The translations under genes and the position numbers were made by a program. Below, piece by piece: positions 32,831-44,700 of a stretch of DNA of 64,000 nt; position 1 is the stretch's first letter; each line of letters begins with the position of its first letter. This DNA is from Allomyces arbusculus (Eukaryota > Blastocladiomycota > Blastocladiomycetes > Blastocladiales > Blastocladiaceae): positions 1 to 64,000 of the forward strand of contig JADHYV010000016.1 in NCBI GenBank assembly GCA_027604705.1, written 5' to 3'. The notes under the pieces were generated by a model. It searched no databases and had not been told where the DNA came from. It saw nothing but the letters and a program-made list of their open reading frames with translations.

Positions 32831-35541
32831 AATGACGACACGCTCGCACAACGGCGGTCGCGGCTCGTTGGCGGCGAGCCGGCACGGCCGCGGAAACAGC
32901 GTCGCTGCTGCCGCTGCTGCCGGGCTGCCGGCGCAGCATGATGACGACCCGAGTAATGGGTTGAACGTGCTAGCGAGCGCCGCTGACAGTACGCGATCAC
33001 GATCACGATTCGTTGGTGTCGCACGATGACGGTGATGATGGCCGTGACTGACGCGCGGGGGGGGGGGGGGNNNNNNNNNNTGCAATTACGCGATCACGAT
33101 CACTTTTCGTTTGTTTGGCACCTTTACGGTGTTGTTGGCCGTGACTGTCGCGCGTCCCCCCCCCCCCCCCCCCCCCCAACGTAGCCCTCGAACCCGAACG
33201 CCCGCCAACCGCCCCGGCAACCGCAACCACGCCAGCTGCCGCCGCGACCACGACCACCACCGCATCGACGGCCCCGGGCCCTCCCTCGCGGCCCGTCCCG
33301 CCGCCGCTGACACTCCCGCCGCCCTCGTCCTTCTCCAGCACGCTTGGGGCGCTCGCAGCCAATCTCGAAGCCGCCCACGGCGCGCCGGGCGCGCTCCTTC
33401 CCGCGACCATGGCGCCCGCCGCCGCGGCGCCACCGCGCGCGCCCTCCTTCTCCAGCAGGATCGGGCCGCTTGCAGCCCAGCTCGAAGCTGCATACGGCAC
33501 GCCGCACGCGCTCCTTCCCGCGACCACAACGCCCGCCACCGCCGCTGCTCCCGCGGCGCGCGCACCCACCTCCTCCTCGCTCTCGAGCACGCTCGCGCCG
33601 CTCGCGGCGCACCTCGAAGCCGTGCGCGGTCCGCCGGGCGCGTTACTCCCGCCGCCGACCGGCGCCGCCTATGGCGCATCCCCCGTGCTCCCACCGCCGA
33701 CGGCCGCCGGGTACGCATCCTACCCCGGCAGCGCGCCGACGACCGCGTGGGCGGCGACTGCACCGGCGTACCCCGCGGGTTGGTCGGCGACGGCCCCACT
33801 GCCGCCGCCGCCACCGGCGCCAGCGCGACTCGCCGTGACGCACGCGGCGCTGGTCCAGGACCTGACGTCCCGCGCGAACCCGTGCATCGCCACGTCCTCG
33901 ACCGACCACGTCTGGACGGTTTCGCTCACGGACGAGTCGGCGGCGTCGGGCAAGCGCGCGAAACCGGGCGTCGCTTCCAATGGGGCGGGCGCGGCGGGGG
34001 AAGCGCACAGCGGCACGTGTGATCTGAGACTGTGGCTGTTGCTCGATGCGCCCGCGCAGGAGGCGGCGTTCGTCGAGTTTGATGTGGCCGCAACGTTGAC
34101 GAACGTGATGGATGTGAATCGCGTGCCGCTGGTCGACCGCGGGTACGTCTTGTGTCGCGCGACGCATCTGGTGTCTGTGCATTTGCGGTTTAAAGTCGCG
34201 CTGCGGCGGCTGGATACGTACCGGCTGGACGTGACGCTGAACGTCAAGGGGAACGGCGGGGAGGCGCGTCCGGTGGTCGTTCGTGGCCGTACGTTCTCTC
34301 TCATTCTGCTCGCTCAGTTTTCAGCGCGCGGATCGGACAGCTCACTGCCTCACCGACCTTCTCCACTGCGTAGTACCGTCGCAAATCACCCTCGTCTCGC
34401 GACGCACCGCCGACCGCCGCAAGGCCTCGTTCCAGACGCCCGACCACGCCGCCGCCACGTCCTCCACCGATCCACCGGCCACGTGCACGCCGCCGCCGCC
34501 GCCGCCGCCGCCACCTGCGGCCAAGCGCGCGCGGTTCGCCGTCGCGCCCGATGCGACCCCGCCGCTCCAACCCACCACTTCGGACTCCGTTCCGCCGCCG
34601 GTGATGACCCTCGATACCGGGTCGGCGTCGCTCGCGCGCGCGCTTGTGCTGATGTCCCAGCCGAACTCACCGACGGCCGAGGAGGTCGCGCGGGTGGTGG
34701 GCGCGGTGGGGTCCGCGAACCGCGTGGCGCGGATGGCGGTGCTGGAGCGGTGGATCACGCGGCAGGTGCAGGAGTACTCGGATGGACAGCGGGGCGGGTG
34801 GAGCGAGCCGGCGATGCGCGCGGTGGTGGCTGCGGTTGGGTCCGACGTCTGGGATCCCGGTACGCAAATGGATTCGTTGAAATCTCCAGTTTTCCCATGG
34901 TCGGCAACGGACTGACCTCGACGTCGCGTCGCGCAGAACTCTGGCTCTCGCGGCCGCTCGCGCTCCACGGCACGCAGTTCCCGCTGCATGCGGTCGTCTC
35001 GCCAGCACGCCTGCTTCCCCTGGCGCGGACCTCGTCGTCGTCGTCGTCGTCGCCGCGGCCGCGGCCGCTGCCGGCTCCGATCGACGCAAAACCGCTCTTT
35101 GCCACAATCCTCGCCGCGATCGACGTCGACACGCTCTGTGCCGCGCTCGCCGCGCGCAACGCCTCCGGATCCACGCCCGCCGTCCTCGCCGCGCGCCACG
35201 CGAACCCCGCCGTCCCGGCCGCCTTCTTCTCCGTCCTCGCGACGCACGTGGCCATCGGGCCCGTCCTGTCGTCGAAAGACGCGACCGGCGAGTGCGCCGC
35301 GTCCGTCCTCGCACGGCGTGGCGCCGACGGCGTGCATGTCGTCCACGCGGTGGTCGAGGCCGTGCGCGGGGTGCGCGGTGGCGTCAAGGCCGTGTTGCAC
35401 GGGATGCGGGAGTACGTCGAAGGGCGCGCGGAGGTGTGGGGCGAGGTCTGTGTTCGCATGATGGATGCGGTGGCGCGCGAGGAAGGGGGAGCGATGGAGA
35501 TGGAGATGGAGATGAGAGACGAGATCGTGACGAGCGTGTAA
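32658..35541 (+). CDS. Unknown 841-residue protein with three internal repeats and a poly-Thr tract
   Basis: Exons 32658-32988, 33185-34288, 34374-34859 and 34937-35541 sum to a whole frame (842 codons). Intron 1 contains the first N gap; its donor GTACGC and its acceptor AACGTAG have matching phase. Exon 1 encodes a Thr14 tract from a (GAC)n run. Exon 2 begins with three repeats of about 42 residues, each with SFSS-LxxLAAxLEAAxGxPxALLP. A domain of about 130 residues with beta-like alternation follows (DLRLWLLLDAPAQEAAFVEF, NRVPLVDRGYVLCRATHLVS). After a poly-Pro tract with a basic KRAR patch come two largely helical regions. No family was recognised, and no signal peptide or membrane span is seen. 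Nuclear or scaffold roles would be guesses. Confidence 0.6.
32788..32830 (+). repeat. (GAC)n trinucleotide tract encoding poly-Thr
   Basis: About 14 perfect units, in frame in exon 1 of the unknown 841-residue protein (ACG codons). It is a likely site of length variation. Confidence 0.85.
32989..33184. repeat. Same intron represented twice around the first N gap
   Basis: Left of the ten Ns (33071-33080) and right of it stand two similar stretches. Both hold CGCGATCACGATCAC, then a divergent middle, then GGCCGTGACTG-CGCGCG, then a homopolymer (G on the left, C22 at 33156-33177 on the right). Donor and acceptor of one intron lie at the outer ends. This suggests one intron of about 100 nt assembled twice where reads failed at the homopolymer. 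Confidence 0.7.
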
Positions 35542-36223
35542 TTGTACGTCCATATTTCTTGCGTGACAAACGATTCCTGGGGGGAGGGAGGGGGGGGGGG
35601 GTGCATTTCGGCTGCCATTGGATCGTACACGCCACCGCGGCCCCGGATCCCAGTTTGACCTGCCTGCCGACCGCAGGACAGACACTTTGCGTCACGGAGA
35701 ATGCTCTCCACCGATTAGCGTGCCATGGTGTCGGCGCAATTCACGAATCAGGACCAGTTGGGGGGTCGCGACGGCAAATATGAGTGAGACGTGAGATGGC
35801 AAGTGTAAAGCACCGTTATCATATTCACGACCGTAACCAAAGGCAGGAAACCAAGCAGCAAACATGACCGCCATCCGAGGGATGCGCGACGGGAGAGCGA
35901 GAGCGAACCACCAAGGACGACGGACAATGGGAATGAAAAAGCCGGCACGCAGCACAGAGCCGACCGACCACCAAACGACCACAACCGACAGCATCGAGAG
36001 CAAGAGCAACCAAAAAACACGACCCAAGCAAGAGGCAAGTTGGAACAGGAAACCGACGAAACAACAATCCCTAACGACGACAGCGAGCACGGACATGACA
36101 CGACGCGCGACGACGACGACGAGAACGGCTTGCCTGCAGCTCGACAACCCCGCGCGCGTGCGCACCACGTGAAGAGCGAGCAGCAACCCGGCCACGACAA
36201 ACGACAGCAACACCAACGACACC
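35542..36223. other. Spacer between convergent genes
   Basis: Between the 841-residue protein (+) and RNR2 (-). It holds a G12 run at 35590-35601 and purine-rich, A-rich sequence on the plus strand. No gene seen. Confidence 0.4.
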
Positions 36224-36272
36224 CGACTTAGAAGTTCTCGTCGAGCGACACCGACGACACTCGACTTAGAAG
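36224..36272. repeat. 38-bp tandem repeat duplicating the R2 C-terminal end
   Basis: CGACTTAGAAG followed by TCTCGTCGAGCGA at 36224 recurs at 36262 as CGACTTAGAAG followed by TCTTCGTCGAGCGA, a period of 38 bp. The inner copy is the end of RNR2 (SLDEDF and stop). The outer copy, in the 3' region, reads VSLDENF and stop on the same strand. Confidence 0.7.
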
Positions 36273-37762
36273 TCTTCGTCGAGCGAAAACTGGTGCGCGG
36301 CGGGACCGTTCATGACATTGGCCTTCTGGTACTCGCCGACCTTCTTCTCAAAGAAATTGGTCTTGCCTTGCAACGAGATCATTTCCATGAAATCAAACGG
36401 GTTCTCGGCGTGGTAGACCTTGGGGCACCCGAGCGCGACTAACAACCGGTCGGCGACAAACTCGATGTACTTGGCCATGAGCAAGTTGTTCATGCCAATC
36501 AGCGCGACCGGCAGCGCCTCGGTCAAGAAGGCCTGCTCGATGGACACGGCCTCCTTAATAATCGTCGTCACGGTCGAGACGGCGGGCTTGTTCTGCAAGT
36601 GCGAAAACAGCAAGCACGCGAAATCGCAGTGGAGCCCTTCGTCGCGCGAAATCAACTCGTTCGAGAACGTCAGACCGGGCATGAGCCCGCGCTTCTTGAG
36701 CCAGAAGATCGCGGCAAATGCGCCCGAGAAAAAGATGCCTTCGACGGCGGCAAACGCGACCAGCCGTTCGGCAAACGAGGTACTGCGGTCCTCGATCCAG
36801 CGGCACGCCCAGTCGGCCTTCTTTTGGATACACGGAATCGTCTCGAGCGCGTTGAACAGGTAACTGCGGCGCTGCGGGTCGCGAATATACGTGTCGATCA
36901 AGAGCGAGTACATTTCCGAGTGAATGTTTTCGATCATGATCTGGAACCCGTAGAAGCACCGCGCCTCGGGCACTTGCACTTCCTGCGAGAACCGCTCGAC
37001 GAGGTTTTCGTTGACGATACCGTCCGAGGCCGCAAAGAAGGCGAGCACGTGCGAGATGAAGTGCCGCTCGTCGTCGGTCAGTTTCGTGTCCCAATCGTTC
37101 TGGTCCTTGCCGAGATCCACTTCCTCGGCGGTCCAGAAACTGGCCTCGGCCTTTTTGTACATTTGCCAAATGTCGGTGTACTGGATCGGGAAGAGTACAA
37201 AGCGCGACTTGTTTTCCTTGAGCAGCGGCTCGGTCAGTTCTTGCGGGGAGAGGAACGTGCGGACGGGGCGCGACGTCGGCAGGTCGGCGGGTGCCGAGTG
37301 CGTGCTTGCGGATGCAGTGGTCGAGGCAGCGGCAGGCGAGGCGAGCGGCATCTCCGTGTCCGTGGAGGACTTCTTGGCCGAGTCGACGCCGAGCGCGGCC
37401 ATGTCCTTGGCAATCGCCGCTGACCGCGGCGTCGGGTTCTGGTCGTGCGTCGGTGCCGGTGCAAGCTGGTCGGTGGGCGTCGACGACGGCAGAGCCACGG
37501 GCATCGGTGGAGCCAGACTCGGTGCCGGTGCGCGAGCAGCCGCCGCCGAGCGCGGCGTGGCCGAGACGGACGGCGACGAGGAGGAAGAGACAGCGGCGGG
37601 GGCAGGAGCAGCAGTGGAGCGAGCGGGCGTCGGCGGGACGGCGCCGTTGCGTGTCGAATTGGCCGTCGTGCGGACGGGCGACGTCGCCGCGGCAGCACTG
37701 GGCGTCGTGCCGTTGGCGGTGGCGGCAGCGGCGGCGCGCGTGCGGCGGGCAGGCGTGGTCAT
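36266..37762 (-). CDS. RNR2: Ribonucleotide reductase small subunit (R2)
   Basis: A single frame of 498 residues from the ATG at 37762. R2 houses the diiron-tyrosyl radical needed to reduce ribonucleotides to deoxyribonucleotides with the large subunit. Iron ligands and the radical site are visible: [35 protein letters not shown] with the radical Tyr at about 271, and [11 protein letters not shown]. The C-terminal FSLDEDF is the peptide that docks on the large subunit. The N-terminal 170 residues are Ala/Thr/Pro/Ser low-complexity, far longer than the roughly 60-residue tails of yeast or mammals. The enzyme core looks intact. The gene is divergent from a Maf-type nucleotide pyrophosphatase, another nucleotide-pool enzyme. 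Confidence 0.97.
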   Translation of the reverse strand: MTTPARRTRAAAAATANGTTPSAAAATSPVRTTANSTRNGAVPPTPARSTAAPAPAAVSSSSSPSVSATPRSAAAARAPAPSLAPPMPVALPSSTPTDQLAPAPTHDQNPTPRSAAIAKDMAALGVDSAKKSSTDTEMPLASPAAASTTASASTHSAPADLPTSRPVRTFLSPQELTEPLLKENKSRFVLFPIQYTDIWQMYKKAEASFWTAEEVDLGKDQNDWDTKLTDDERHFISHVLAFFAASDGIVNENLVERFSQEVQVPEARCFYGFQIMIENIHSEMYSLLIDTYIRDPQRRSYLFNALETIPCIQKKADWACRWIEDRSTSFAERLVAFAAVEGIFFSGAFAAIFWLKKRGLMPGLTFSNELISRDEGLHCDFACLLFSHLQNKPAVSTVTTIIKEAVSIEQAFLTEALPVALIGMNNLLMAKYIEFVADRLLVALGCPKVYHAENPFDFMEMISLQGKTNFFEKKVGEYQKANVMNGPAAHQFSLDEDF

Positions 37763-38341
37763 GGCGAGATGAGCTAGTGGAGACGGGTGCGACCGGTGCA
37801 GCAGCGTGCGGGAGCGAGTACGGCCGTGGGCAGCACGACGACGACGACGGCGGCGGCGAGGAGCACGGAAGAGGAGAGGACGACAGCACAGTGGGACTCC
37901 CAGCTCCCAACACTGACACCGCGTCTTCTCTCTTCGCTCGTGTCGATGCCTCACTTTTCGCGTGATTAGCAAATGCCGTCGAAAACGATGCCTTGTCGCC
38001 CACATCGCCTGCCACCCCGCCCGGAAACCCGCAGCGGCACCCGCTCAGAAAGCGCCATCTGCGACAGCTGCTTCCAGCCGTGGATTCCAGCATGCTCCCC
38101 GCGCGCTCTCCACCGCAAGACGCGAGCACGTGTTGCCTCGTGCGCGAGAGAGACGGTGTCCCCCGCGCCTCGCTCTCTCACGCGCTGCCGACCACGGACC
38201 CGCCGTCAACGCCGTCGTGCTCGGATCGCCGCCACCGCTCATCGCGACCCAACTGGCAGCAGCAGAGGCTCCGCACCCTTGCGCACACGCTCCACCCGAT
38301 CCCCGGCCCGCGCACCGGCACCTTCAAGCCCTGCGGCCACC
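37763..38341. other. Divergent promoter region, RNR2 (-) and Maf (+)
   Basis: A 579-bp spacer between two nucleotide-metabolism genes, so shared cell-cycle control is possible. An MCB-like ACGCG sequence occurs (for example in CACGCGCTG near 38178), but such sequences are common in GC-rich DNA and were not counted as sites. Confidence 0.35.
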
Positions 38342-39155
38342 ATGACCTCGACTGCCGCACCTGCTCCGACAAGCACACCAGCCGCGGCACCGACTACCCC
38401 CCAGCTCGACCCAGCCCTCGTCGCGTCCGCGCTCCCGCTGACGCTCGTGCTCGGGTCCACCAGCCGCGCGCGCCGCGCCCTGCTCGCCTCGCTCATCCCG
38501 CCGACACACGAGGACCGCATCAAAATCAAATTCACGGCGCCACCCGACTCGCTCGATGAGCGCGCCGTTGCGGCCGACCACCGCGCCGCGCACCGCGCGC
38601 ACGATCTGACGCTCGCCGTTGCGCACGCCAAGGCCGATGCATTGCTGAATGACCCGTCGCCCGCCATGAAAGTGGAGACCGGCGCCGCGATTCTACTGAC
38701 GGCCGACCAAGTCACCGTCTGTGATGGTAAAGTGCGCGAAAAGCCTGAAGACGAGCAGGAAGCGCGCGGGTACCTGGCTGCCTACTCGGCGGGCGAGCCG
38801 GCCACGACGGTGACGGCCGTGGTCGCGACCAACTTGCACACGAGGAAGCGCGTCGCCGGGATCGATGTGGCCACACAGCACTGGCGCGGCCCGTTTCTGG
38901 TAAGCGTCGTCGACGCGGTTATTGCCAAGGGGGACGTGATGCACTGCTGCGGCGGGTTCATGATTGACGAACGTACGTCGGCTGTTGCAATATCGTGCTG
39001 ACTCAAGCATGTGTGGTCATTAATTGACGTTTCCATGTCGTGTAGCCCTTCTTGTGCCGTACCTCGGCCAGCGCGACGGCGACGGCGACTCGATCATGGG
39101 CATGCCGCTTGCGCTCACCAAGGCGCTTATTGAGCAGCTCGTTTCTGAGCGTTAA
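38342..39155 (+). CDS. Maf/ASMTL-type nucleoside triphosphate pyrophosphatase
   Basis: Exons 38342-38972 and 39046-39155 give 246 residues; the join yields GGFMIDE + PLLVPYL. Maf proteins hydrolyse non-canonical or surplus NTPs to NMP and pyrophosphate. Visible motifs are LGSTSRARRALL (phosphate-binding loop), TADQVTVCDGKVREKP (metal-binding Asp, substrate Lys) and the C-terminal MGMPLALTKALIEQL, which matches the usual G-L-P end. The N-terminal 25 residues are Ala/Pro/Thr-rich. Length is normal. A stretch near DDSLDERAV is more divergent than in bacterial Maf. Confidence 0.88.
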
Positions 39156-40840
39156 TTTGTGTTGAATCTCGTCATGTTTTGTTTGACAAACCACGCTGTT
39201 GCAGACTTGTGCTCATGTTGATCCCGCTGCTTGACCCTCGACTTGACATTACAATGCGCTAATGGAACATACCTTCAAACACTTCCCAACATTATAACAC
39301 CCACGCTGATACTCGAAGGAATAAGGAACCTTCGCATCGTACACAGCTCAAGGACGACATCATTGACAGCAGAGTCAGTGATGGGTTTGGGACAACGCGA
39401 AGGACCAGAGCTTGTGCCATTCTGTGTTCACACGAGGTTGGTGGGGCTTGGCCATCCTTGCCCAGGTTGCCATTGGCAAAGGCAGCAGAGAATGCCCATG
39501 CTGTTGTCGGTTGAGACTTCTGCCACAATCCCTCCTCCTAGTCCAGCGCGTCCTGCTGCTTCAATGGAATAGCTGTCGTTATCGCTGAGTAAGCACGCTG
39601 CACTGCAAAAAAAAGATCGAGGTGGATGGATATTTACGTGTTGTTGTTTTGCTTCACGATTTCTGTTCTTTTTTCTGCTCCTGGTTACACGTGCAGGCCC
39701 ATGCTTGATATTCAATATTCTTTGCTTGTTCGACATAATTCCTCTCATCACCCGAGACAATAAGTTACTCGGGAATGCAAGTATCCGCGAGTCGTGCTTC
39801 CAGTCTTCAGATGAAACTTTGAGAACAGCGCGTCGAATGACATAAGGACGATAGGGAACGACCTGCGGGTCGTGGAGTACTTTTGGAGTGAAGCGTTTTG
39901 CCGTTCATGGACCAATTTGTCCATGCTGTTAGGCATGTTGAGATGGTACCTCGGCCACATACTTCACCCCGTCACCGCGTGCAATGACCACGGATAAAAC
40001 TGGATGTGTGGCGTCTCCACTTTGAGGAAGCCATAACATGGCATCTCAAGTCAAAAATGGCGCAAATCTCACTCTTCATGTCATGAAGAACATCAATGCA
40101 TGACTGAATTGTTCACACCACGCGAGTCAGGTCCGCCAATTTCTATTCAAGAGAATGAAAAACGACCAGTCAATGCGACAAACGCGCAATCGTGGTGCTC
40201 CCCAACAAAAAGATGCGCTATCATTGCGAATGGGACCACTTGCTGCCAGTCGTGGAAGAAAGCATCTAGCGCGACATGACGGTAATATCATGAGACCATA
40301 CGATCAGCGGACAGAATAGCCATGGCACCCAATCCCGGAAGCGTGACTTGGAGCTCTCTTGAGCCACCCATTCGTCAACATACCAGCGTGGGTTGTAGGC
40401 GGGCTGGGATCTTGCATCAGCGGACGCTTCAATTGCCAACAGAATGACTGGTTTCCATATATTTGGCTGCGCCCATCAGCATCAAATCAAGCACCCATCC
40501 AGTGGTCATCACATCTCCAAAGATTATCAGCCGACTGCACCCTCCAAGATACCAGCACAAACGTGCATTCTTGACATGACCACAAATGGCGGCCTGGTGC
40601 CATCACAAACCAGTAGCAGTAGCGCAGCTCCCACGCTCAGGACGTCATTTAACGTTGATTTTTTTGTGCATCAGCCCGACAGGAATACCAGCCGTATCTA
40701 TTTCTGCTGCTGCCTTTTCCTGTGCCTCAATTTGGGCACTGACAACGGCCAAACAAAGATTCCACGACAGACCCGCTGTCAGCCCTTGCCGATTCCAAAT
40801 CGTTCCACATCAGCATCGGCCTCACCAATTCTTAATATGT

Positions 40841-40925
40841 TTACGGTAACAGGATTCGAACCTGCAAGCCGGGGTGATGTCTAATGGACTGTGACTATCC
40901 ACCAATTAAGCACCATTGACTACAA
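40841..40925 (-). pseudogene. tRNA-like relic
   Basis: The minus strand carries a good box B (GGTTCGAATCC) within GCAGGTTCGAATCCTGTTACC and, 50 nt upstream, a box-A-like TGCTTAATTGG. The acceptor and anticodon stems do not pair, so it is not a working tRNA. It could be a decayed tRNA or the head of a SINE. Confidence 0.4.
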
Positions 40926-41255
40926 GCAGTTGCTTCTGGATTAATTCTATTCTTCCATAAAATTAATCCAGGCGATGCACAAAGCAGAATACCAGCTATT
41001 GACTGGAAACTGGCCAAGGCACGCTTTGGCAAGATATTCCCACCTCTTTTCAGATCACCTTCAGGCTGATTTATGGAAAAACGATGGTATTGGGGCTGCA
41101 GCAGCTGAGTGTGCAGCATGAGCAGTTGCACATGCGTTCCAGAATTAATCAATTCAAATTCAGTTTGGAACCACAGGCATCTTCAAAAGGAAAAAGATTC
41201 AATCGTGGTGGCCAATCTACTTGCAAATCGCAAACATCAGAGCAGGCCCATTTTT

Positions 41256-41330
41256 GACAGGACAACAGGGATCGAACCTGCGTGTCGTGAAGAAGAGAAT
41301 TTGGTTGCCCAGTTTCACATCATAGTCTCA
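41256..41330 (-). pseudogene. tRNA-like relic similar to the tRNA-Ser 3' half
   Basis: ACGCAGGTTCGATCCCTGTTGTC on the minus strand closely follows the 3' half of the two tRNA-Ser genes (GCGCAGGTTCGAACCCTGCTGTTGTC). The 5' half does not fold as a tRNA. Likely a partial or decayed copy. Confidence 0.4.
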
Positions 41331-41738
41331 CTGACCTGAGGGCACACAGCAAGGCCATGCATGGTCTGAGTCGTGAAATGGCAGACAGATGAATGGCGTT
41401 CGGCCTTTCCAGATCGCCTGAGACAAGGCATGCACAAGCAGTGGAACCTGTCTAACAGACTTGAAAACGTGTGAGCACAAGTTTGAAAAGATTATCGCGC
41501 GGCTGCGATCGAAGGGTTCGTTGACGGTGACGGTTGAGCAACGTGATTCCCAGCACCAGGAATCGAAACATGCGTGCTGTGAGAGGCAGACTTGCGCTGC
41601 CTACGGCTGAATGGTACCTCGACAACCCACCGTGACAATGGAACTGGGCAAATTTATATAACCAGCTCACGCATCCGCAAGCCATCACTGCATTCCACCC
41701 CATGTCCGCGACCTCCGCGAAGACAAACACCGGGTCGC

Positions 41739-44700
41739 TCAGCTCGACTCGGGGCCTTCACTCCCACACTTTCCGCGCGCGGCGACCGCGTCCCACCCGC
41801 CAAGCCCCTCGATCGTCGCGCGCGCCTGCCGCTGCATATCCTCCAAGTAGGCCACAAGTGGCGCCGCCATCTCGACCGGCTCGCGCAACACCGTCCCGAG
41901 CCGGCGCGCCACTTCGTGCACAGCGCGTGTCGCCTCCTCCTTTTCACCACCCCCTTCCTCCTCGTCCTCCTTGGTGCTCTTGAGCCACGTCGCAATCGCA
42001 TCAGCTTTTTGCAAGAGCGATGGCGGGAACGGTAGGGTGGCCGCGAGCCGGAGCCCGTAATCGCGGTCGGCGCTGGCGCCGTCGTGCACTTTGTATAGGT
42101 ACCGCACGCGGTTGCCGCCGACGACGTGCATGTCGAGGTGCAGGCTGGCGACGTTCGGGTAGTGTCGCAGGTGCCGCGCGAGCGCGTGGAAGTGGGTCGC
42201 GAAGAGAACGTACGCCTGGTGGAAACGAGGACGATCCGTCAGTTGCAGGTGACCGAAAAGCGCATTACATAGAACAGCGAGTGAACGTGCGTTCGAGTGC
42301 GCGAGCGCCTCGACGACCGCATACGTGATCCCAAGCGCGTCCGACGGACTCGTGCCACGCCCGAGTTCGTCAATCAGCACCAGCGCCTGCCCTCGCGCAC
42401 CCGACCGACCGAGCACCGTCGGGTGTGCCCTCTCCGCCAGCTCTTCCTCTTCATCCTCATCATCAATCCCCAAACACCGCAACAAGTACGCGACCTCCGT
42501 CATCTCCACCATAAACGAGCTCGTTCCGGCCGTCAAACAGTCCCCCAGCGCCATGCGGGACAAGATCTGGTCGACGACGGCCACGTGCGCGACGTCCGCG
42601 GGCACGTACGACCCGAGATGCGCCATGACGACGAGCGTGGCCACTTGTTTCAGGTAGGTCGTCTTGCCCGCCATGTTCGCGCCCATGACCAGCTGCACGT
42701 TGCACCCGCCGTCGAGGTACGTGTCGTTGGGCACGTACGGCGTCGACGGGGTCACGGTGGACGCCGAGTCGGCGGGAGCGCTGCGCGCGGAGGTGGAGGG
42801 GTGCGGTCTGCCCGGGTCCATGCCGCGCGACAGGAGGTCCTTGACGGGGTGCCGCCCGTTCTGGATCGCGATCGCGTCCAGAAATTGCGGGCGGACTGGA
42901 GCGCGGAAATGGTCAAATGTCGTGCTGTGGCCGGTGCGGATGGGGAAAGGGCGAAGCGTACCGTAGTTGAACATGCGCGCGCACGCCGCAAACGCCGCGA
43001 GCATATCGACGAGCGCGACCGACTCGGACAGCCGGTAGAGGACGCCGACGTGTTGCCGCAGCGTGTCGGTCAGATCCTGCACGATCCTACCACCCACCCG
43101 CACGCATCAGTTCCCAGTCGACGCGCTTCGGATCAACGCGCGCGCGCGCGCGTACTGGTCGGAAATCAAGAAAATCTCGTCCATCGACTCGCGAATGCGG
43201 TCATTCAGTTTCATGATATCGAGCGTCGTGAGCCGCACGCCGTGTCGCTTCTTGACGACATTCACAAACACGGGCGGAAGCGGTGCATTGTCGTGGCCGC
43301 GCAACTCCATGTCAAATCCCGCCGATGGCGAGTACATGATCTTGAGCGGGAGCTGATACTGGCCTACGCATCCCCATCCGCGATCAGTCTCGCCTCGCCG
43401 CTGCAGCATTGCTCTCTAAACCGCGACCAACGTACTCGCGTAATCATTTACCAACTGATAAATATCCCTTGTCGTCTCGCGGTACGTCTGCCGCGCGACA
43501 TCCAGCAACCCGTGCATCCCCGTCCGGACCGCAAACGCGCGCTGGTTGCGGATCCCGATCGGCGTCGTCTGCACGGCCAAGTCCGGTTCGAGTACTTGCG
43601 CCATGGCCGTGTCCATGGTCTCGAAGACGGCGTCAGACGCGACGCGGTGCGCCTCGACGAGAAGAACGTTGCGCGCCGGCGCGAGCGCGGTGCGGAGCGG
43701 CTGCAGCGCGGCGATCAGTTGCCGCAGGTGGACGAGGTGCACGAGGTTAAGTTCGGCGGATTTGACGGTGCGCGTCTTCTCGACGTAGATGAACTGGATC
43801 GGGGTGGGGTGGGTGGAGTGAGTGCGAAAGAAGGGACTATGGGTGGGGGCGGTGGGGGTGGAGTGGGAGAACTTACACCGGAAATAAGCTTGTCGACGTT
43901 GGGCAGGTCCTTGAGCGCGCGCACGAGCGAGGCGGCGAGCCCGTCGGTCTCGATGATTTCTAGTGGTGGAGAGTGTGGTGGAAAGTGAGCCCGACGCACA
44001 CGTCCCGGTCACTTGGAGGTCTTGCGCACCTTGCACCGCGTCCAAACGCGTCTCAATCGCCAGCTGGTCGACCGACGGCTGCAATACCGTGCACCGCAAC
44101 AGCTGCGCGCCCATAGTCTACACAAACCAAGCGTCAGCCAAAACCAAGCCATCAAGCCCACCCAACCAAACAGCGCGCACCGTCTTGGTCTGATTCAACA
44201 CGCCAAACAAAGTATGACTCGCGTGCCCCGACTGATTCACGACCAGCTCAAGGCTCGCAGCCGTGAGCGCATCAATCATCATGGTCCCTTGAATCGGCGT
44301 ATACACAAACCGAATCGAATTGTGCGCCAGGGCCATGGCGTGCGTCACGTCGAGGAATGTGAACGCGGCCGAGATTGCCGCGAGCGCAGCCCCCTGCGCG
44401 GCGAGCGTGAGTTCGAGCGCCTGCACGTCGTCGGCGAGCCCCATATGCCGCAACGTCACTTGCCCTTTGGTCGCAGAAAAATGCTGCTTGTCGATGGGCA
44501 CGATTTCGACGTCTGGGTCGATGCTCTCTTCGAGAAGGAGTGCGAACTCGGATTTGGTCGGGGTGTAGAGCGACGACGGGACGATGAGCTGGGCAGTGTA
44601 GGGGGTCGAGCTTAGCGTGTGAGACACGATCGAATCAACACACAGAGCGCGACAGAAACGCACCTGTGCGGGCGGAAACACCGTCAACCGGTGCAACGTC

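Larger units (their letters stand above)
39156..41738. other. AT-richer gene-poor island
   Basis: 2.6 kb clearly lower in GC than its surroundings, without any coding frame that I could support. It holds two tRNA-like relics (about 40850 and 41260). No terminal repeats or transposase motif were recognised. It may be transposon-derived or heterochromatic. Confidence 0.5.

Noticed and set aside
40841-40925. Functional tRNA gene
   Set aside because: Box B is good, but the acceptor and anticodon stems fail to pair; kept only as a relic.
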